A stretch of 64,000 nucleotides of DNA from Rhizosphaericola mali (GCF_004337365.2 NZ_CP044016.1:3410001-3474000); one strand, 5' to 3'; counted from the stretch's first letter, positions 1 to 9,891 are shown. The notes: generated by a model from the sequence alone, not told the origin. A program made the numbers and translations.

Positions 1-900
1 TACTTTGGATGGATCTTTTAAATCCGTCATGAACATATATAAAACATAACGAAGACCAGCGGCAGAATTACGAACACCGTGTGCTAATTGCAACCAACCC
101 TTTTCGGTTTTAATAGGAGCTGGACCCATACCATTTTTAGCCTCGTAAACAGTATGATAACGTCTAGCATGTACGATAACTTCATGATCAATCACTGCAT
201 GTTTTACATCAGCAGCTAACCCAAAACCGATTCCACCACCACTTCCGGTGTCGATAAATCCATCTTGAGGACGTGTGTAAAATGCATATTTCCCATCAAT
301 AAATTCTGGATGTATTACGACATTACGTTGCTGAGGTGACGGTGTTTTAAGATCATCTAATCGTTCCCATGTCAACAAATCTTTAGTCCGAACAATCCCA
401 CATTGGGCCACTGCAGAGGACTGATCTGAAGCCGGAGCCGAAGGATCTTTACTTTCTACACAGAATGTACCATAAATATAACCATCCTCGTGTTGTACCA
501 AACGCATATCATAATAGTTCGTTTCATTAGAATTACCACCAGGAATCAAAATTGGCTTTTCCCAGAAACGGAAATTGTCTACACCATTAGGACTTTCTGC
601 TATTGCAAAAAAAGACTTTCGGTCATTGCCTTCCACACGAGCGACCATTATATAATTACCCTTGAACTTAATCGCACCTGCATTAAATGCAGCATTGATA
701 CCAAAACGCTCTTCAAACAAAGGATTCGTATTTTCATTCAAATCATATTTCCAAAAATATGGGGCGTGATCCCCTGTCAGTACAGGATGTACATATCTAT
801 CATAAATACCGTTACTCAAAGACTCTTTTTCATTCTTCTTTGTAATCAATGCTTCGTATGCGTCAATCACAGATTTTTTCCTTGTTTCGAAAATGCTCAT
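1..900 (-). CDS. GH130 4-O-beta-D-mannosyl-D-glucose phosphorylase, 3' part cut off by window edge
   Basis: This cytoplasmic enzyme would split beta-1,4-mannosyl-glucose with phosphate into mannose 1-phosphate and glucose, the last step of beta-mannan use. Three hundred codons are visible from the ATG at 898-900, and the frame runs open off the left edge; full-length members have roughly 390 residues, so about the last quarter is missing. There is no signal peptide. The motif YYDMRL places an aspartate at residue 131, where I recall the proton donor of the characterised Bacteroides fragilis enzyme to be. [14 protein letters not shown] near residue 37 and [21 protein letters not shown] around residue 190 also look typical of the family. 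It lies 21 bp downstream of the permease gene and belongs to the mannan operon. Another GH130 specificity, such as a mannooligosaccharide phosphorylase, cannot be excluded. Confidence 0.9.
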   Translation of the reverse strand, partial: MSIFETRKKSVIDAYEALITKKNEKESLSNGIYDRYVHPVLTGDHAPYFWKYDLNENTNPLFEERFGINAAFNAGAIKFKGNYIMVARVEGNDRKSFFAIAESPNGVDNFRFWEKPILIPGGNSNETNYYDMRLVQHEDGYIYGTFCVESKDPSAPASDQSSAVAQCGIVRTKDLLTWERLDDLKTPSPQQRNVVIHPEFIDGKYAFYTRPQDGFIDTGSGGGIGFGLAADVKHAVIDHEVIVHARRYHTVYEAKNGMGPAPIKTEKGWLQLAHGVRNSAAGLRYVLYMFMTDLKDPSKV

Positions 901-921
901 AAAAATTGCTGCTTTAAAAAA

Positions 922-2316
922 TTATTGTTGATTCGATTGTCTTTTTATATTTAGTTCGGATGTAATATTTTCTAACTTATTTTCTGTCAAAGGGTAAAAA
1001 AAGATAAAAGCCATAGATAAAAGTGCACCTGCGGCCGGCAGGAAACTCAGCATCCAACGGATACCTATCAAGGCAGAACTATTTTGTATGGAATTTGCTT
1101 TAAAACCAAAATAAGAAAGCAACCAACCCGTCAATGCGCCTCCTAGAGCCCAACCTAATTTCTGTGACATAGAGGAAGCTGAAAATACTAAGCCCGTTGC
1201 GCGGCGGCCTTGTTTCCATTCGGAATAATCTGCAGTATCCGCATACATGGACCACAACAGCGGGAAGATCGCTCCTGCACAAATGCTAATTAAAAATTGC
1301 AATAGCACTAGCATAGTCACATTGTCCTTTGGTATAAAGTAAAAAACGATACTCAAAAAAGCCGCCACTAACATTGCCAAAAAGAATGTTCTTTTTTTGC
1401 CAAGTTTATTGGAAATTGGCGTTGCAGAGACAACACCGACAATATTGGCCGCCTGACCGATAACCAAGTATAATGAAGTCAAAGACATCGTCATACCAAA
1501 GATGTGTGCATTATTTGCATCAGATTCTCCCACAAAATATTTGAAATAATAAATCGCGCCTCCATCCCTAATTGTATTAAACAGTAGTGTAGCGACACCT
1601 GCACCCAATAATATCCACCAAGGTTTATTTGCCAACAAATCAGCAATATCTTCTTTGAGTTCCGTTTTGTTTTCAGCAATAGGTTTAATTCGCTCTTTCG
1701 TTCCAGCAAAACACCCCCAGAACAACAACGTAGTGACCACCCCAAAAATAATGATTGTGTAAAACCAGCCATGAGATGAAGTCAATGTTCCGTCTCCCAT
1801 AGTTTTCACCAATGGTTCTATCGCCCACAATGCAATTAAACTACCTGCAAATGCAAAAACCATTCGATAAGAAGCAAGCGTTGTCCTCATTTTACCATCC
1901 GAAGACATAACACCGAGTAGTGACGCATAAGGAACATTAATCAAAGAATAGACCATCATCATTAAGGAATAAGTAATATAAGCATATACCAACTTACCTG
2001 AATGTGCAAAATCTGGCTTATAAAAAGTCATTGCACCGATGACCGCAAAAGGAATCGCCACCCATAGTAAGAAAGGTCGAAACTTTCCCCACTTTGTATC
2101 CAATCTATCGGAAAGAATCCCTACAAAAGGGTCAAATAAAGAATCCCATACCTTAGTTACTAAAAACATGGTACCAACTGCAGCAGCCGCTAATCCAAAT
2201 ACATCTGTATAAAAAAAAAAGAGATACATGCTAAATATCTTCCAAAACATAGAAGATGCAGCATCTCCCAAACCATAGGCAACTTTTTCCTTTATTTTGA
2301 TTATTTCCTGTGCCAT
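922..2316 (-). CDS. GPH-family sugar:cation symporter (MFS), probable manno-oligosaccharide permease
   Basis: This 464-residue inner-membrane protein has about twelve hydrophobic segments. It carries the early motif DSLFDPFVGILSDR (about residues 54-67), which marks the glycoside-pentoside-hexuronide symporters, and a second conserved stretch, SMYADTADYSEWKQGRRATG, near residue 360. It begins with an ATG at 2314-2316 and needs no signal peptide. Its place between the GH130 phosphorylase and the GH5 mannanase gives the substrate by inference: short beta-mannosides, such as mannobiose or mannosyl-glucose, that reach the periplasm. Genes before and after it are 8 and 21 bp away on the same strand, so it is almost certainly co-transcribed with them. 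Confidence 0.85.
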   Translation of the reverse strand: MAQEIIKIKEKVAYGLGDAASSMFWKIFSMYLFFFYTDVFGLAAAAVGTMFLVTKVWDSLFDPFVGILSDRLDTKWGKFRPFLLWVAIPFAVIGAMTFYKPDFAHSGKLVYAYITYSLMMMVYSLINVPYASLLGVMSSDGKMRTTLASYRMVFAFAGSLIALWAIEPLVKTMGDGTLTSSHGWFYTIIIFGVVTTLLFWGCFAGTKERIKPIAENKTELKEDIADLLANKPWWILLGAGVATLLFNTIRDGGAIYYFKYFVGESDANNAHIFGMTMSLTSLYLVIGQAANIVGVVSATPISNKLGKKRTFFLAMLVAAFLSIVFYFIPKDNVTMLVLLQFLISICAGAIFPLLWSMYADTADYSEWKQGRRATGLVFSASSMSQKLGWALGGALTGWLLSYFGFKANSIQNSSALIGIRWMLSFLPAAGALLSMAFIFFYPLTENKLENITSELNIKRQSNQQ

Positions 2317-2324
2317 TTTTAATG

Positions 2325-3620
2325 CTATTTGCTTAAACTAAAATTTCTGATTAATTGCCAAGTAGAGGAATCACTATCAAATACGCTATTGAGACCTTGT
2401 TCTTCCATTGGAGGATCCCCACTATAATCATCGCTTTCTTTCCAAAATATCTGTCCCTTTATCGGTCTTGCAGTTCCACCAAATGCCCAAAAGTTCACCC
2501 CTGCTAATGCATGATTAGAAATCTTAGACGTTTGCCACAATTGCAATATCTTTCTATAGTATTGATCTCTATAGTTTGTGGTGGATGCCGTATCAAATTT
2601 AAAACCATCTCTAGGCAACCCAAACTCTTCTATTACCATTGGTTTCTGCAATTCATTTGCGGCAACAAAATGTTCTTGAATATAGGCTTCGGTTTTGCTT
2701 AATACTTGTGGAAAATCGGCAGCAAAACTTTCGTCTTTAAACCATCCCCAGTTTTTTGGCCAAATATGAATCGTTAAATAATCAATCTCTTTTATAGCAT
2801 GTACTTTTTTGAAAAAGGTCATATCACCATCCATCGCTTGTTCGCCTTCATGACCAGTAGTCAGCAGATGATTCTTATCTAAGCGCTTAATATAACTTGC
2901 CGTTTTTTGAATAAAATCATAATATGCATTGTTTGCCGCAGGACGCATAGGACGCGGTTCATTGGCAATTTCCCAGGACATAATTGTTGGGTCATTTTTA
3001 TAGAGCAATCCATTAATCGTATTCTTATGCGTGACTATATATTTTACTTGCTTAAGATAACCTTTTACACATTCAGAACAACTATAAAATTGGCTGGTAT
3101 AATCACGTTGTTCATCCCAATTCATCTTTTTCTTTAGTTCCGCATCAGAAATTTTTCCATTCCAATGGAGGTATTGAAGAAAGCCTCCACTCCATTCCCA
3201 ATTATTACTGAGATATAACACGGCTTTCATATTTCGTTTTGCCATTTCGGCTAACACAAAGTCCAATCCTTTTAAGAAATCTTCATTGTAAATATCTTTT
3301 TGAGGTTGTAATGCTGGCGACACTCTTACGACACCATTTTCCTGACCTATACCTTCGGTGGAAGCCAACATTCTAAGATTTGTCACGCCTTGCGATTGTA
3401 AAAAATCTAATTCTTTACAAACACGTGCATTCGCGTCTTTTTTACCTTGTAAAATGGTGAACAGTCCATACCAATAGTTGGAACCTACATAGTAGTATGG
3501 TTGTCCGTTGAGCGTTAAATAAGTGTCCTTGCGCTGCACAAAAGATTGTGCAGTACAAGGACTTTGGATTGTTATAAATAAGCACAAGATCAAAATAAAA
3601 AAGTTAGATCTTAAAGTCAT
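2325..3620 (-). CDS. GH5 (subfamily 7-like) endo-beta-1,4-mannanase, secreted
   Basis: This 431-residue enzyme is predicted to cut the beta-1,4-mannan backbone outside the inner membrane. A cleavable signal peptide covers about residues 1-25, ending CTAQ; the cysteine is not in a lipobox. The mature protein opens with LNGQPYYYVGSNYWYG, which is typical of the mannanase subfamily. WEIANEPRP supplies the acid/base glutamate (residue 221) and VIEEFGLPRDG supplies the nucleophile (residue 331 or 332). The length fits a single catalytic domain with no carbohydrate-binding module. It lies between SusD (1 bp upstream) and the permease (8 bp downstream). The GH5_7 assignment rests on motifs, so a related beta-mannosidase-like activity remains possible. 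Confidence 0.88.
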   Translation of the reverse strand: MTLRSNFFILILCLFITIQSPCTAQSFVQRKDTYLTLNGQPYYYVGSNYWYGLFTILQGKKDANARVCKELDFLQSQGVTNLRMLASTEGIGQENGVVRVSPALQPQKDIYNEDFLKGLDFVLAEMAKRNMKAVLYLSNNWEWSGGFLQYLHWNGKISDAELKKKMNWDEQRDYTSQFYSCSECVKGYLKQVKYIVTHKNTINGLLYKNDPTIMSWEIANEPRPMRPAANNAYYDFIQKTASYIKRLDKNHLLTTGHEGEQAMDGDMTFFKKVHAIKEIDYLTIHIWPKNWGWFKDESFAADFPQVLSKTEAYIQEHFVAANELQKPMVIEEFGLPRDGFKFDTASTTNYRDQYYRKILQLWQTSKISNHALAGVNFWAFGGTARPIKGQIFWKESDDYSGDPPMEEQGLNSVFDSDSSTWQLIRNFSLSK

Positions 3621-3621
3621 A

Positions 3622-5196
3622 TTAATATCCTGGATTTTGGGTTAAATTGTACGCTTGAACTTCTGTCAGTGGAATAGGTAAAACAGGTACTGGATTGATC
3701 GTTGCATCTTGTAATAGATGCGTATTACAATTAGTAAGCACGGAACCACTTAAAGTACTCAAATAATTTCCAGTCCTGATTAAATCCCAAAAATGTAATG
3801 CTTCCATTCCAAACTCTACACGCCTTTCATGCCAGATGGCAGACAATAATGCATCTCCAGATAAACTAGAACTAATATCAGGCAATGTATTACTCGGTAT
3901 AATATTAGCTTGAAATGCAGAAGCAGCTCCAATTAAAGTACCCATCGGACGAGTAGATTTGCGAGCTCTAGCTCTTACTGAATTAATTTTAGAGATAGCA
4001 TCTGCATTATTACCTAAATGAGCATCTGCTTCTGCTTGCATTAACAAAATATCTGCGTAACGTATTTTTCTAATATTTTGTCCAGATTCTTTTACTTGCG
4101 CAGGCTGAATTATGGCAGCTTTAGCATTCAAATAACCAGTAAAATTTGCATTTGGATAATCTATTATTTGACGAATACCTACAATTGTATCTCCACTACC
4201 ATACATAGTACATGCTAAACGAGGATCATTTGTTTCAAATTCTGATTTTAAATTGGTTGTTGGGTTGTTAAAGCCCCATCCCCAAGTGTTTCTGTTATTT
4301 TGATAAACATTATTTTCGGTTCCGACCTTTACCGCTCCCCAAGTCGCATTAGACTCAGAAAACTGAATCTCAAACAAAGACTCACTTCCATTTTCGGAGA
4401 CTTCTTGTGTCAATGCGGCATAATTATCATACAGACTATATTCGTTAGAAGAAATTATAGAACTTGTATAGTTGTATACATCTTGCCACGTGTGTCCACT
4501 CCCATTTACAGTTCCCAATTGATACATAATCACTCTAGCTAAATAACCTTCCGCAGCCCCTTTAGTTGCTCTACCAATATCGCTTGATGCGTATTGACTT
4601 TTTAATGGCAATGTTGAATCTGCAAATTTCAAATCAGACTCTATTAATGCCGCTGTCTGTGCAAATGTTGAACGTTGTACATTCATTTCACTCACAGATA
4701 AAGGCGAGGTCACTAATGGTACGCCTCCAAATAACCTCAACAGATAAAAATAAGCATATCCTCTTAGAAATCTTGCCTCGCCAATCAATCTAGTTTTTAA
4801 ATCCGAATTCCATGAAGCATTATTAAGATTTTGTATAGCCACATTCGCTCGATAAATAGTCTGATACATATCAGCATATGCATCACGAGCAGGATTATTT
4901 CCAGGATCAGAACTCCAATTTTTTAATGCAGTTAGAGCACTAAAATCATTCAAAGTACTCCCCTTTTCCGCATCATTACTCAACAAGTCACCAAACATCC
5001 ATTCTAAGTTAGCGCCGATTCCGTTGGTCTCATCCCATGAAGCCGCGTCATAAATTGCATTAACGCCAAGTATTGCCTGTGAAGAATCTGAATATAATGA
5101 CTCTTCCGTCTGTGTAGCTAAAGGTGTTTTATCTAACACTTTTTTGCAACTACATATTAATATAATTGAACTAAATAAAATATAATTGATTTTCAT
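3622..5196 (-). CDS. SusD/RagB-family outer-membrane glycan-binding lipoprotein (mannan locus)
   Basis: This 524-residue surface lipoprotein forms the lid on its SusC partner and binds the polysaccharide. The start is taken as the ATG at 5194-5196; the open frame reaches a TTG three codons further up. The N-terminus is a hydrophobic stretch ending in ...ICSCKK, a lipoprotein-type cysteine. It has the SusD layout: an N-terminal TPR-like part (for example RFLRGYAYFYLLRLFGGVPL) and a C-terminal RagB/SusD part with RYADILLMQAEA and WHERRVEFGMEALHFWDLIR, ending in the usual LTQNPGY. It follows SusC by 17 bp. Ligand specificity cannot be read from the sequence; mannan is inferred from the neighbouring enzymes. 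Confidence 0.93.
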   Translation of the reverse strand: MKINYILFSSIILICSCKKVLDKTPLATQTEESLYSDSSQAILGVNAIYDAASWDETNGIGANLEWMFGDLLSNDAEKGSTLNDFSALTALKNWSSDPGNNPARDAYADMYQTIYRANVAIQNLNNASWNSDLKTRLIGEARFLRGYAYFYLLRLFGGVPLVTSPLSVSEMNVQRSTFAQTAALIESDLKFADSTLPLKSQYASSDIGRATKGAAEGYLARVIMYQLGTVNGSGHTWQDVYNYTSSIISSNEYSLYDNYAALTQEVSENGSESLFEIQFSESNATWGAVKVGTENNVYQNNRNTWGWGFNNPTTNLKSEFETNDPRLACTMYGSGDTIVGIRQIIDYPNANFTGYLNAKAAIIQPAQVKESGQNIRKIRYADILLMQAEADAHLGNNADAISKINSVRARARKSTRPMGTLIGAASAFQANIIPSNTLPDISSSLSGDALLSAIWHERRVEFGMEALHFWDLIRTGNYLSTLSGSVLTNCNTHLLQDATINPVPVLPIPLTEVQAYNLTQNPGY

Positions 5197-5213
5197 TGCT
5201 TGCAATTTGAAGA

Positions 5214-8200
5214 TTATAAACCTAGATTAATTCCGACTCTCAATGCTCTTGCTTGAGGATAGCCACCAACATCAATTCCTGTGTATCCAGGATCTTGATA
5301 ATAACCATTTACTTCCGGATCAAAACCTTTATAACCAGTTAAGGTAAATAAATTATCCGCGGCTAAATAAATGCGCAAACTCGAAAGCTTCCACTTAGAC
5401 AAAGTATTTTCTGGAAAATTATAGCCAAACTGAACAACTTTCAATCTTAAATAACTTCCATTTTCTACATATCTATCTGAAAATTTCATATTCCCATTCG
5501 CATCAGTTACCGTCATACGAGGTTCATTAGAGTTTGGATTTTCTGCGGTCCATCTATCCATACGATCTGTTCTAAAATTATTCCACCCTCCTGACTCATT
5601 GCTAACAGACATAATATTATAGTCCATTGCATTAATAATCTTATTTCCAGTTACACCTTGAAAAAATAATGAGAGATCAAAGTTTTGATAATTAAATTGA
5701 GCATTTAAACCAAATTGAATTTTTGGTATTGCATTACCCAAATTAACAGCATCGTCATTTGTAATAGAACCATCGCCGTTAGTATCTACAAATTTAACAT
5801 CTCCTGGTTTTGCATTCGGTTGTATTAAAGTACCCGCAGAATTTACATAACTATTCACTTCTTGCTGAGTATGAAAAACACCATCTGTTTTTAATCCAAA
5901 TATATAAGGAAATGGCATATTCGGCTCAGCTCTATTGATGTACCCCAATTTTCCAGTACTACCTAAACTCATAACATCTCCCAATCCTAAACTTGTCAGT
6001 TTATTTGACAAGAATGTCGCATTACCAGAAATATTATATTTAAACTTATGACCACCAGAATAGCCTAATGAAATTTCAATACCTTTATTTTCCATAGTCC
6101 CTGTATTCATAGACGGGCTAGCTGGAGCTCCTGAATATAAAGGAACTGGGACTGGTAATATAAGATCGACAGTTCTTCTTAAAAAGGCATCTGCAGAAAA
6201 AGTCAACCTATCCGAGAACATATTTAGATCTATACCTAAATTATATTGTTTATTTTTTTCCCATTTTAATTCTGTATTTCCAAATGTTGTGGGTGCATAA
6301 CCTTGTACAACAGAATTGCCAAAGACATAGAGATTATTATTGCCTATAGAGGAAATATATGGATAAGCATTGGGAGATTGCTCATTGCCAACGATTCCCC
6401 ACCCAGCTCTCATTTTCAAATAAGAAAATAAACTATTTGCATGAAAAAAACTTTCATCACTTATTACCCATGCGCCACTAAACGCAGGAAACATACCAGA
6501 ACGGTTTCCTTTTAAAAATTTTGAGGAAGCATCATCTCTTAGAGTTGCAGTGAACATATATCGTCCTGCATAATTATAGGAAAATCTTCCAAAAAACGAT
6601 TGAAGTCCTCTTGAATAATCAGGCAATGCTGTATTATTTGGATTGACTGTATAACTTGTATTTTGGGCATTATAAATATCCCTTAAATTTTCATCACTAG
6701 GTACATCATACGCCATGATATCGGTCTGAGTATGCGTAAAATCTTGCCACTCCGCACCCGCCATGAAATCAAACGAATGCCTACCAACATTTTTGTTATA
6801 GGTAAAATAATTGGTCCATAACCAATTATTTTCTTCCGCTTTTAAATCATACAAGGAACTTTGAGAACGTTGTTCCACGACATCTATATAAAACTCTGGC
6901 AAATAAGTAACTGTGTGTAAATTATTAGTGCCGGCATTAAATTGGGATTTAAACTTCAATCCTTTTGCTAATGTAGCTTCTAACCATATGTTACCTATGA
7001 GCATGGTACCATAAGTGTGGTTACCTTTGATTTCATTTGCTACTCTTGCGGGGTTATTAGCGTAAGAGATTCCTGGCCTTCCCCAATTACCATCTGCAGT
7101 CTTCACTGGAGCTAACGGTTCAGCACTCAAGGCATTAGTCAAAACACCTCCATATAAATCTCCATTATAATTTGTTTTATCATAATGAGCAAAGGACGCA
7201 TTAAAACCTCCCCGCAACCAATTATTAACTTTAAATTGATCTGAAAGATTAAAGAAATATTTTTTCATCATAGAATTCTTGACTATTCCATTCTGATCAA
7301 AATAAGTTCCACTTAGCCTAAAGGTATTCACTTCATTACCACCGCTTAATCCAATAGTATAATTTTGAATAAGACCCGTTCTAAGAACTTCATCTTGCCA
7401 ATCAGTTCCAGTACCTAATAAACCATTTTTAGCCGAATCCAATTTTCCAGAAATATTTGATGGTACACTAAGTCCATCATTGGTATAACCCTCTTCAACC
7501 AAAGTTGCATATTGTTGAGAATTAGTCATAGGAATTTTTCTCCATGCACTTTGCGTTCCAGTATAAGAGTCAAAAGTAACTTTAATAGGTCCTTTTTTAC
7601 CTGACTTAGTTGTAATTACAATCACTCCATTCGCACCTCTTGCGCCATATATAGCTGCAGCAGAAGCATCTTTTAGTACGTTCATTGATTGTATATCAGC
7701 AGGTGCGAGATAACTAATATCCGTAGTTTGATAACCATCTACTACATATATGGGATTACTTCCTCCAACAGATCCAGTACCTCTAATTTTAACTTGAACC
7801 CCACTACCGGGTTCTCCACTATTAGACACAATCTGCACACCAGCAACACGTCCTTGTATTGCCTGCATAGGGTCAGAGGTGGCCATTTGAGAAATTTGTT
7901 TGGCTCCAACAGTTGCGATTGCACCTGTCAAGTCCTTTTTTGAAGAACTGCCATAACCAACAACTATTACCTCTTGCAAATTGTTGTCCTTTTGAACAGA
8001 GCTCATTACAATTTTCAAAATTGAATCAGTTGGATTTAAGTTCAAAGACTCATTTTCCATACCTGACATTTTAAAAATCAAGTTTGAATTGGCTGCTAAA
8101 TTATTAGCAATTGTAAAATTTCCAAGTTTGTCAGTTTTTCCAACCTCAACAGAATCTTTATCTAAGATAACAACCCCAGCTAAGGGTTTACCTTTATCAT

Positions 8201-8303
8201 CTTTCACAGATCCAGATAGTTTATGTTCTTGGGCAAAGCTGGATTGCGAAAAAGCAAATATCGCACCTCCAATAAGCAAAAACAATCGACATTTTATTTT
8301 CAT
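5214..8303 (-). CDS. SusC/RagA-family TonB-dependent transporter (mannan locus)
   Basis: This 1029-residue outer-membrane barrel imports oligosaccharides with energy from TonB. The signal peptide (about 1-25, ending SFAQ) is followed by a carboxypeptidase-D-like domain (LSGSVKDDKGKPLAGVVILD, about 30-110), then the TonB/plug region with LQEVIVVGYG and VKIRGTGSVGGSNPIYVVDG, then the 22-strand barrel to the C-terminus, RALRVGINLGL. I prefer the ATG at 8301-8303 over the one three codons upstream because it puts the signal peptide in the usual place and leaves a more normal leader behind the -7 box at 8327-8334. It is the first gene of the minus-strand mannan operon and faces away from the AraC gene. 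Confidence 0.94.
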   Translation of the reverse strand: MKIKCRLFLLIGGAIFAFSQSSFAQEHKLSGSVKDDKGKPLAGVVILDKDSVEVGKTDKLGNFTIANNLAANSNLIFKMSGMENESLNLNPTDSILKIVMSSVQKDNNLQEVIVVGYGSSSKKDLTGAIATVGAKQISQMATSDPMQAIQGRVAGVQIVSNSGEPGSGVQVKIRGTGSVGGSNPIYVVDGYQTTDISYLAPADIQSMNVLKDASAAAIYGARGANGVIVITTKSGKKGPIKVTFDSYTGTQSAWRKIPMTNSQQYATLVEEGYTNDGLSVPSNISGKLDSAKNGLLGTGTDWQDEVLRTGLIQNYTIGLSGGNEVNTFRLSGTYFDQNGIVKNSMMKKYFFNLSDQFKVNNWLRGGFNASFAHYDKTNYNGDLYGGVLTNALSAEPLAPVKTADGNWGRPGISYANNPARVANEIKGNHTYGTMLIGNIWLEATLAKGLKFKSQFNAGTNNLHTVTYLPEFYIDVVEQRSQSSLYDLKAEENNWLWTNYFTYNKNVGRHSFDFMAGAEWQDFTHTQTDIMAYDVPSDENLRDIYNAQNTSYTVNPNNTALPDYSRGLQSFFGRFSYNYAGRYMFTATLRDDASSKFLKGNRSGMFPAFSGAWVISDESFFHANSLFSYLKMRAGWGIVGNEQSPNAYPYISSIGNNNLYVFGNSVVQGYAPTTFGNTELKWEKNKQYNLGIDLNMFSDRLTFSADAFLRRTVDLILPVPVPLYSGAPASPSMNTGTMENKGIEISLGYSGGHKFKYNISGNATFLSNKLTSLGLGDVMSLGSTGKLGYINRAEPNMPFPYIFGLKTDGVFHTQQEVNSYVNSAGTLIQPNAKPGDVKFVDTNGDGSITNDDAVNLGNAIPKIQFGLNAQFNYQNFDLSLFFQGVTGNKIINAMDYNIMSVSNESGGWNNFRTDRMDRWTAENPNSNEPRMTVTDANGNMKFSDRYVENGSYLRLKVVQFGYNFPENTLSKWKLSSLRIYLAADNLFTLTGYKGFDPEVNGYYQDPGYTGIDVGGYPQARALRVGINLGL

Positions 8304-8326
8304 AAATGGCATAATTTTTATAAATG

Positions 8327-8334
8327 CAAACGTA
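8327..8334 (-). promoter_or_regulatory. Candidate -7 box (TACGTTTG) for the mannan SusC operon
   Basis: The minus strand reads TACGTTTG, a perfect match to the Bacteroidota -7 consensus TAnnTTTG. It lies about 24 bases upstream of the preferred SusC ATG. I see no convincing -33 TTTG at the right distance, which would fit a promoter that needs the nearby AraC activator. Confidence 0.4.
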
Positions 8335-8414
8335 AATAAGAGATTAACATTTTAATTGAACAATTTTAACAAATTATTGAACTAAAAACTAATTTATATT
8401 AGTTAGTTATATAT

Positions 8415-8477
8415 TCAATTGATTTACAACTAATTACATTTTTATTCGAAAAATTAATTGATTTATTAATTGATTTA
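8415..8477. repeat. Three copies of a 12-bp repeat between susC and the AraC gene
   Basis: TTAATTGATTTA occurs twice in exact tandem (8454-8465 and 8466-8477), and a copy with one mismatch (TCAATTGATTTA) sits at 8415-8426. The repeats lie just upstream of the AraC start, in the space between the two divergent genes. They are AT-rich, so chance is possible, but direct repeats there are what an AraC-family dimer would bind. Confidence 0.45.
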
Positions 8478-8509
8478 TTTTAACATTGTATAGAATAAAT
8501 TAGGCTATT

Positions 8510-9379
8510 ATGGAAATATTAAGAGAGATAACACCTCTAACACAAAACGATTGTTACACTATATTCACTAGAGAAAAGACAGACTTTGATTTTCCATTAC
8601 ATTATCATGAGGAGTACGAGCTGAATATGATTATTAATGCAGGCGGAGCCCAACGTGTTGTAGGGGATCACATTGAAGAAATAGGAGATTTAGAATTAGT
8701 ATTAGTGGGACCCAATCTGCCACATGTATGGTACACTCATCATTGCAAAGATAAAATTATCAAGGAAACTACACTTCAATTCCACAAGGATATGCTCGAT
8801 GAAAAACTATTGCAAAGAAACCAATTAAGCCATATTCGAAATATGTTTAAACTAGCACAGCAAGGCATTCTATTTTCCAACCCTACAACTTACAAAATCA
8901 AACAATCAATTGATGCCTTAGCTAATACAAATGGCTTTGATTCTTTTTTAAATTTACTATCTATATTACATGACCTTTCCATTGCAAGAGACAAAAGAAT
9001 ACTATCCTCAGCACCTGTAACAAACAACTATAATAATTTCAATAGCCGTAGAATAGAAAAACTCAATATATATCTTAATAAAAACTATCATAAAAATGTA
9101 ACATTAGCAGAAATATCTAAGTTAGTCGGTATGCCAGAGGCTTCCACGAGTAGATTTATCAAGATGCATACAGGCAGAACCTTTGTAGAAAATCTAAATG
9201 AAATAAGGCTTGGTTATGCTACTAGACTTTTAATCTCAACGACTCAGACTATTGCAGAAATTGCCTATAGTTGCGGTTTTAACAACGTTACTTATTTTAA
9301 TAGAATATTCAAAAAAGCTAAAAACTATACACCAAAAGAGTTTAGAGACAACTATTCCGAAAATCGAGTTTTCATTTAA
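8510..9379 (+). CDS. AraC-family transcriptional regulator with N-terminal cupin domain
   Basis: This 289-residue protein has a cupin-like sensing domain at about 1-130, with the metal/sugar-site signature FPLHYHEEYELNMI. A two-helix-turn-helix AraC domain spans about 180-285, with TLAEISKLVGMPEASTSRFI and the second signature IAEIAYSCGFNNVTYFNRIF. It is divergent from the mannan susC and lies between the two SusC/SusD pairs, so it probably activates one or both in response to a mannan-derived sugar. This replaces the hybrid two-component or ECF/anti-sigma regulators often found in such loci. No upstream TAnnTTTG box is obvious. Confidence 0.88.
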   Translation: MEILREITPLTQNDCYTIFTREKTDFDFPLHYHEEYELNMIINAGGAQRVVGDHIEEIGDLELVLVGPNLPHVWYTHHCKDKIIKETTLQFHKDMLDEKLLQRNQLSHIRNMFKLAQQGILFSNPTTYKIKQSIDALANTNGFDSFLNLLSILHDLSIARDKRILSSAPVTNNYNNFNSRRIEKLNIYLNKNYHKNVTLAEISKLVGMPEASTSRFIKMHTGRTFVENLNEIRLGYATRLLISTTQTIAEIAYSCGFNNVTYFNRIFKKAKNYTPKEFRDNYSENRVFI

Positions 9380-9834
9380 ACGAAAAGCTTTTTTTATAAA
9401 AAACAAAAATTAAATGTAAATATTAGCAATCATCAATATTCAATTTAGCGACGGAACACCTTTATAAACAAAACATTAATCCATTTTTAACTATAGAGTA
9501 ATAATCAATTGTTTAATCTTTCCATAAGTAAGAATCATATACAGATATCAATAAAAATAGTTGGAAATCATAATTCCAAAAGCAATAATTAAATCTAATT
9601 CATGATTTCACAATTCATCTTATTATGAATACATAAATAAAATCATTACGCACTATCAAGTAGAAAATAGAATCTTATACTACTCACTCTTCATAAGTTT
9701 GTGATTAGTATATTACAATAACGTAATCACAATTTCTGTAACTTTTTCAAATATAAAATATAGTTATGCTCCTAACATAATTTCAATCCTTCTTTGTTAA
9801 GTTATCGACCTTGCCATTTGTCACAGACAATAAC
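9380..9834. other. AT-rich intergenic stretch with no gene found
   Basis: No open frame with coding character is visible. Two small inverted repeats occur, TTGGAA with TTCCAA (9561-9579) and ATTCAT with ATGAAT (near 9611-9628), but their arms are only 6 bp and have no U-tract. I see no tRNA, promoter box or mobile-element ends. Confidence 0.6.
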
Positions 9835-9867
9835 AAAAAAACCTTTCCCTAAATTATAGGAAAAGGT
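9835..9867 (-). terminator. Rho-independent terminator of the second SusC/SusD operon
   Basis: On the minus strand a stem ACCTTTTCC pairs with GGGAAAGGT through one U-G wobble across a short loop, and seven T follow at once. The wobble pairs only in the minus-strand transcript; on the plus strand it would be a C-A mismatch. The element therefore points in the direction of the SusD gene that stops 24 bases upstream of the stem. Confidence 0.8.
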
Positions 9868-9891
9868 CGTTATAAAAATGAAAATTTTACT

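Noticed and set aside
490-954. Open frame of 154 codons on the plus strand
   Set aside because: It is antisense to the GH130 gene and has no protein-like motifs; the minus strand carries the conserved protein.
9380-9420. AAAAGCTTTTTT as a terminator of the AraC gene
   Set aside because: The stem is only about five A-T-rich pairs and would not be stable.
9541-9640. Small inverted repeats in the gap after the AraC gene
   Set aside because: Arms are only 6 bp, the DNA is very AT-rich and no T-tract or box accompanies them; chance is likely.
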